A DNA stretch of 16,462 nucleotides from UBA5070 sp035604215 (GTDB lineage: Bacteria > Fibrobacterota > Fibrobacteria > UBA5070), in the NCBI GenBank assembly GCA_035604215.1, contig DATNIW010000183.1, positions 1 to 16,462 of the forward strand. Direction: 5' to 3'. Positions 14,218-16,462 of the stretch are shown here, piece by piece (positions within the stretch are counted from its first letter, which is position 1; each line of letters starts with the position of its first letter). The translations under genes and the position numbers were made by a program. Under the pieces are notes generated by a model that saw only the letters and a program-made list of their open reading frames with translations, was not told the DNA's origin and made no database searches.

Positions 14218-16059
14218 ATGAAGCAGGTGGTCACAGCGCTTGTCCTGGGGATGTCGGCATTTTCGCGAGCGGCAGTCACGATAACGGTCCAGCCGGACTC
14301 GGGGCAAATACCCATCTCGCCCGCGATCTACGGAAAGAACGGCAGCGGCGTATCGGACAATCCCGCGAATCCTTCCACGGACTCCGCGCTCTCCCTCCCC
14401 CGCGAGGCGGGCTTGCGGTCGGCGCGCGAGAGTGGTGGCAACGATTGCACGAAGTACAACTGGCGCAAGCAGATCTCGAGCCACCCCGATTGGTACAACA
14501 ACGTCTACGCCGAGTCCTGGGACTTCTCCGCCCAGGAAACCCAATCCAAGCTTCCCGCCGTCCAAGGCATCTATGGTTTCCAGCTCCTGGGCTGGGTCGC
14601 CTCGAACACGAACAACAATTTCAACGACTGGGCCTACAACCAGTCGAACTACTGGTCCGGAGTGGGACAAGACTTGGCAGGTGGAGGGACCCTCAATCCC
14701 GCGGGTGGAAGCGTCCCCTTGGTGATGGGCGATGCGAACAAATACCTCCAACCCTGGCCGGCGGATTCCTCGGCGGCGATCCTGGGTCACTGGTTCGGAC
14801 CCGGCGGCTTGGGTTTGGATTCCACCCGGTTCCGCTATTGGGGAATGGACAACGAGGTGGAAATCTGGAACGGAACCCACAACGACGTCGACACTCCCCT
14901 GACCGGCCACCTCCTCACGGCGGAGGAATGCGTCCAGCGCTGGGCCGCCGTGGCCAAGGCCGCGCGAAAATTCTATCCCGGCATCAAGTTGGTGGGGCCG
15001 GCTTCGCCCAGCGAATGGCAGTGGTACACATGGCCCAACGCTTCGCTGGTCACCGACAAGGGAGCCACCTACAGTTGGCCGGAGTTCCTCATCAAGAGGC
15101 TCGCCGAGATCCAGGATTCCACCGGCGTCCGGATGCTGGACGTCTACGACGTCCACCTCTACCTCTCCGCAACCGTCAAGGCGCAAGTGCTCCAGCAGTT
15201 CAGGTTGTTCTGGGATACGGCGTACCTGGATCCGAACGCCAATGGGGTCCACTTCGCCGATGGGAATTGGAACGGGAATCAGCAGCACCAGATGTTCTTC
15301 AAGCGCATCCAGGACTGGGTGGACAAATATTTCGGCACAGGAAGCGGGATCTCCGTCGGCGCCACGGAATCCGCGATCGACGGCTCCGTGAGCGGCGATC
15401 CATCCGAAACCGCGACGTGGTACGCCTCCATGCTGGGAACCTTCGCCGATCATGGCGCCGCGATCTTCACGCCGTGGTCCTGGTATCCGGGGATGTGGGA
15501 GGTCCTGCACCTGTTCACCCACCACGCCCAAACCATTCGCGTGAAATCGACCTCGAGCCTGGACAGCCTGGTCTCCGCGTATTCGAGCATCTCCGCGCCG
15601 GGAGACTCCCTGACGGTGATCCTGGTCAATCGCGACCAGTCCGTTCAGAGCGTTTCCGTCAACCTTCCGGGCTTCATCTCCAGCGGGACGGGGACCACAT
15701 TGCAACTCGCGAACCTCACCGGAGAAACCTTCGTCTCCAACACTCAGAACGCCCTCAAGCAAGGGACCGTAGCAGTCGCAGCCGGCACGTTTTCCTTGTC
15801 GCTCCCTTCCTATTCCGTCACCGCGGTAAAGATCGCGAGGACGATTCCGAATGGTCTGGCCGCCGGCCCTCCTGTCCATGCAAGGCTTTCCCTAACCGCC
15901 ACCCGGGTGATCGGGACCGTCGGAGATCGTCTTGAGCTGTTCGACTCGAAGGGACGGCTCCTGCGCACCGGGACCGGGGAAGTCTCGCTGGTTGGACTAC
16001 CTTCCGGTCTGGTTCTGGCACGCTCCCAGGGACAGTTGCTGCGTGTGACCTTGCCCTGA
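14218..16059 (+). CDS. Secreted GH44 endoglucanase/xyloglucanase with C-terminal sorting-type domain
   Basis: This 613-residue protein has a signal peptide at 1-19 (FSRA/AV). The GH44 TIM-barrel domain (about 25-440) opens with ISPAIYGKNGSG, then ESGGNDCTKYNW, the equivalent of the family's R.GGN..T.YNW. The acid/base Glu213 lies in YWGMDNEVEIW followed by NGTHNDV, and the likely nucleophile is Glu384 in VGATESAID. The 171-residue spacing is close to Glu186-Glu359 of Clostridium thermocellum CelJ. FTPWSWYP (417-424) closes the active site. A beta-sandwich part (about 440-540) completes the fold. Residues about 565-613 (DRLELFDSKGRLLRTG...LPSGLVLARSQGQLLRVTLP) form a short sorting-type tail. 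Known activities of the family are endoglucanase and xyloglucanase. ATG 14218 has AGAGGGG seven bases upstream; an ATG at 14182 lacks a ribosome site. Confidence 0.85.
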   Translation: MKQVVTALVLGMSAFSRAAVTITVQPDSGQIPISPAIYGKNGSGVSDNPANPSTDSALSLPREAGLRSARESGGNDCTKYNWRKQISSHPDWYNNVYAESWDFSAQETQSKLPAVQGIYGFQLLGWVASNTNNNFNDWAYNQSNYWSGVGQDLAGGGTLNPAGGSVPLVMGDANKYLQPWPADSSAAILGHWFGPGGLGLDSTRFRYWGMDNEVEIWNGTHNDVDTPLTGHLLTAEECVQRWAAVAKAARKFYPGIKLVGPASPSEWQWYTWPNASLVTDKGATYSWPEFLIKRLAEIQDSTGVRMLDVYDVHLYLSATVKAQVLQQFRLFWDTAYLDPNANGVHFADGNWNGNQQHQMFFKRIQDWVDKYFGTGSGISVGATESAIDGSVSGDPSETATWYASMLGTFADHGAAIFTPWSWYPGMWEVLHLFTHHAQTIRVKSTSSLDSLVSAYSSISAPGDSLTVILVNRDQSVQSVSVNLPGFISSGTGTTLQLANLTGETFVSNTQNALKQGTVAVAAGTFSLSLPSYSVTAVKIARTIPNGLAAGPPVHARLSLTATRVIGTVGDRLELFDSKGRLLRTGTGEVSLVGLPSGLVLARSQGQLLRVTLP

Positions 16060-16132
16060 GAGCTTTCCGAACTCATTGGAACCGGACTCGCACCAGGAGT
16101 CTGCGCAGCGGAAGCGGAACTGGAGAACCTGT

Positions 16133-16462
16133 TCATGCAGGTGGTTCGACTGGCCCCGGAATCTTCCATTCCGCGGGCGGCGCACAGCACAACTCCGGCG
16201 GCAGGGTCCCCGGAGGGGGGTCGGCGAAGCGCAACTTCCAGGCGTGGAGGTGAAGGCGTTCCGAGTCGCCTGCTCCGGGAAACGAGCCGGTGGATCTGGC
16301 CCGCTCCAGGTAGCCCTCCCAACCCTTGCCGTCGTACAGGAGATCGCCCGCGATCGGAAATCCCCCCGCCTCGCAGTGCACGCGGATCTGGTGGGTGCGT
16401 CCTTCGCGCGGGCTGGCCACGATCCAGGTGCCGCGACCACCGGGGTCCTCGCCGATCGGAAC
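16133..16462 (-). CDS. RluA-family RNA pseudouridine synthase, C-terminal part (truncated by the window edge)
   Basis: The minus-strand frame enters from the right edge and gives 109 residues to TGA at 16133. REGRTHQIRVHCEAGGFPIAGDLLYDGKGW is the conserved RluA-family block (R-T-H-Q-I-R-V-H, then hPI.GD.lYg), and ERLHLHAWKLRFADPP is the usual later 'RLxLHA' motif. Such enzymes isomerise uridine to pseudouridine in rRNA or tRNA. The catalytic Asp (HRLDRxTSG) lies outside the window, so it cannot be assigned to RluA, RluC or RluD. The gene converges on GH44 with 73 bases between them and is probably unrelated housekeeping. Confidence 0.9.
   Translation of the reverse strand, partial: VPIGEDPGGRGTWIVASPREGRTHQIRVHCEAGGFPIAGDLLYDGKGWEGYLERARSTGSFPGAGDSERLHLHAWKLRFADPPPGTLPPELCCAPPAEWKIPGPVEPPA

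Noticed and set aside
14029..15879. 616-codon minus-strand frame opposite GH44
   Set aside because: The plus strand has the GH44 motifs, catalytic Glu spacing and a ribosome site. The minus translation has no recognisable domain.
16060..16132. Possible terminator between GH44 and the pseudouridine synthase gene
   Set aside because: Only a five-base GACTC/GAGTC pairing without a U tract is visible, too weak to call.
1..16462. CRISPR arrays, insertion sequences, tRNA or rRNA genes
   Set aside because: No regularly spaced repeats, transposase motifs, terminal inverted repeats or cloverleaf/rRNA-like stretches were found when reading the window.

Overview
The window is GC-rich bacterial DNA, densely packed on both strands. 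Secreted plant-polysaccharide hydrolases with C-terminal sorting-type domains, a PorU/gingipain-like C25 protein and a five-LysM MltD-type transglycosylase point to a diderm polysaccharide degrader with a type IX-like secretion system (T9SS). A Fibrobacterota-type organism fits best. This is inferred from gene content only; no rRNA or marker gene is present.

Region 1 (about 4800 down to 1, minus strand) looks like one envelope operon. A sigma70-like promoter at 4770-4797 is followed by a 76-residue acidic protein, a lytic transglycosylase (mltD-like), a short signal peptide peptidase (sppA) and the N-terminal 402 residues of a PorU-like C25 peptidase that runs off the left edge. Region 2 (about 4820-7911, plus strand) is a divergent two-gene unit for DNA topoisomerase VI, subunit B then A, overlapping by GTGA. 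Type IIB topoisomerases are archaeal/plant enzymes with only sporadic bacterial occurrence.

Region 3 (10520 down to 7915, minus strand) holds a single-cluster 4Fe-4S ferredoxin, a 63-residue protein of unknown function and a secreted GH43 enzyme. The GH43 stop codon lies 3 bases from the topoisomerase VI A stop. Region 4 (10632-16059, plus strand) holds a secreted beta-helix protein, a GH5 cellulase with two CBM6-like modules and a GH44 endoglucanase. The 282-base gap between GH5 and GH44 holds an antisense remnant of another sorting-type C-terminus, a hairpin and a terminator-like structure. Region 5 (16133-16462, minus strand) is the 3' part of an RluA-family pseudouridine synthase gene.

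Functionally, GH43, GH5 and GH44 carry export signals and similar C-terminal sorting-type tails. They form a dispersed (non-PUL, no SusC/SusD) set for hemicellulose and cellulose breakdown, and the PorU-like protein at the left edge is the kind of enzyme that processes such tails. I found no CRISPR array, insertion sequence, tRNA or rRNA.
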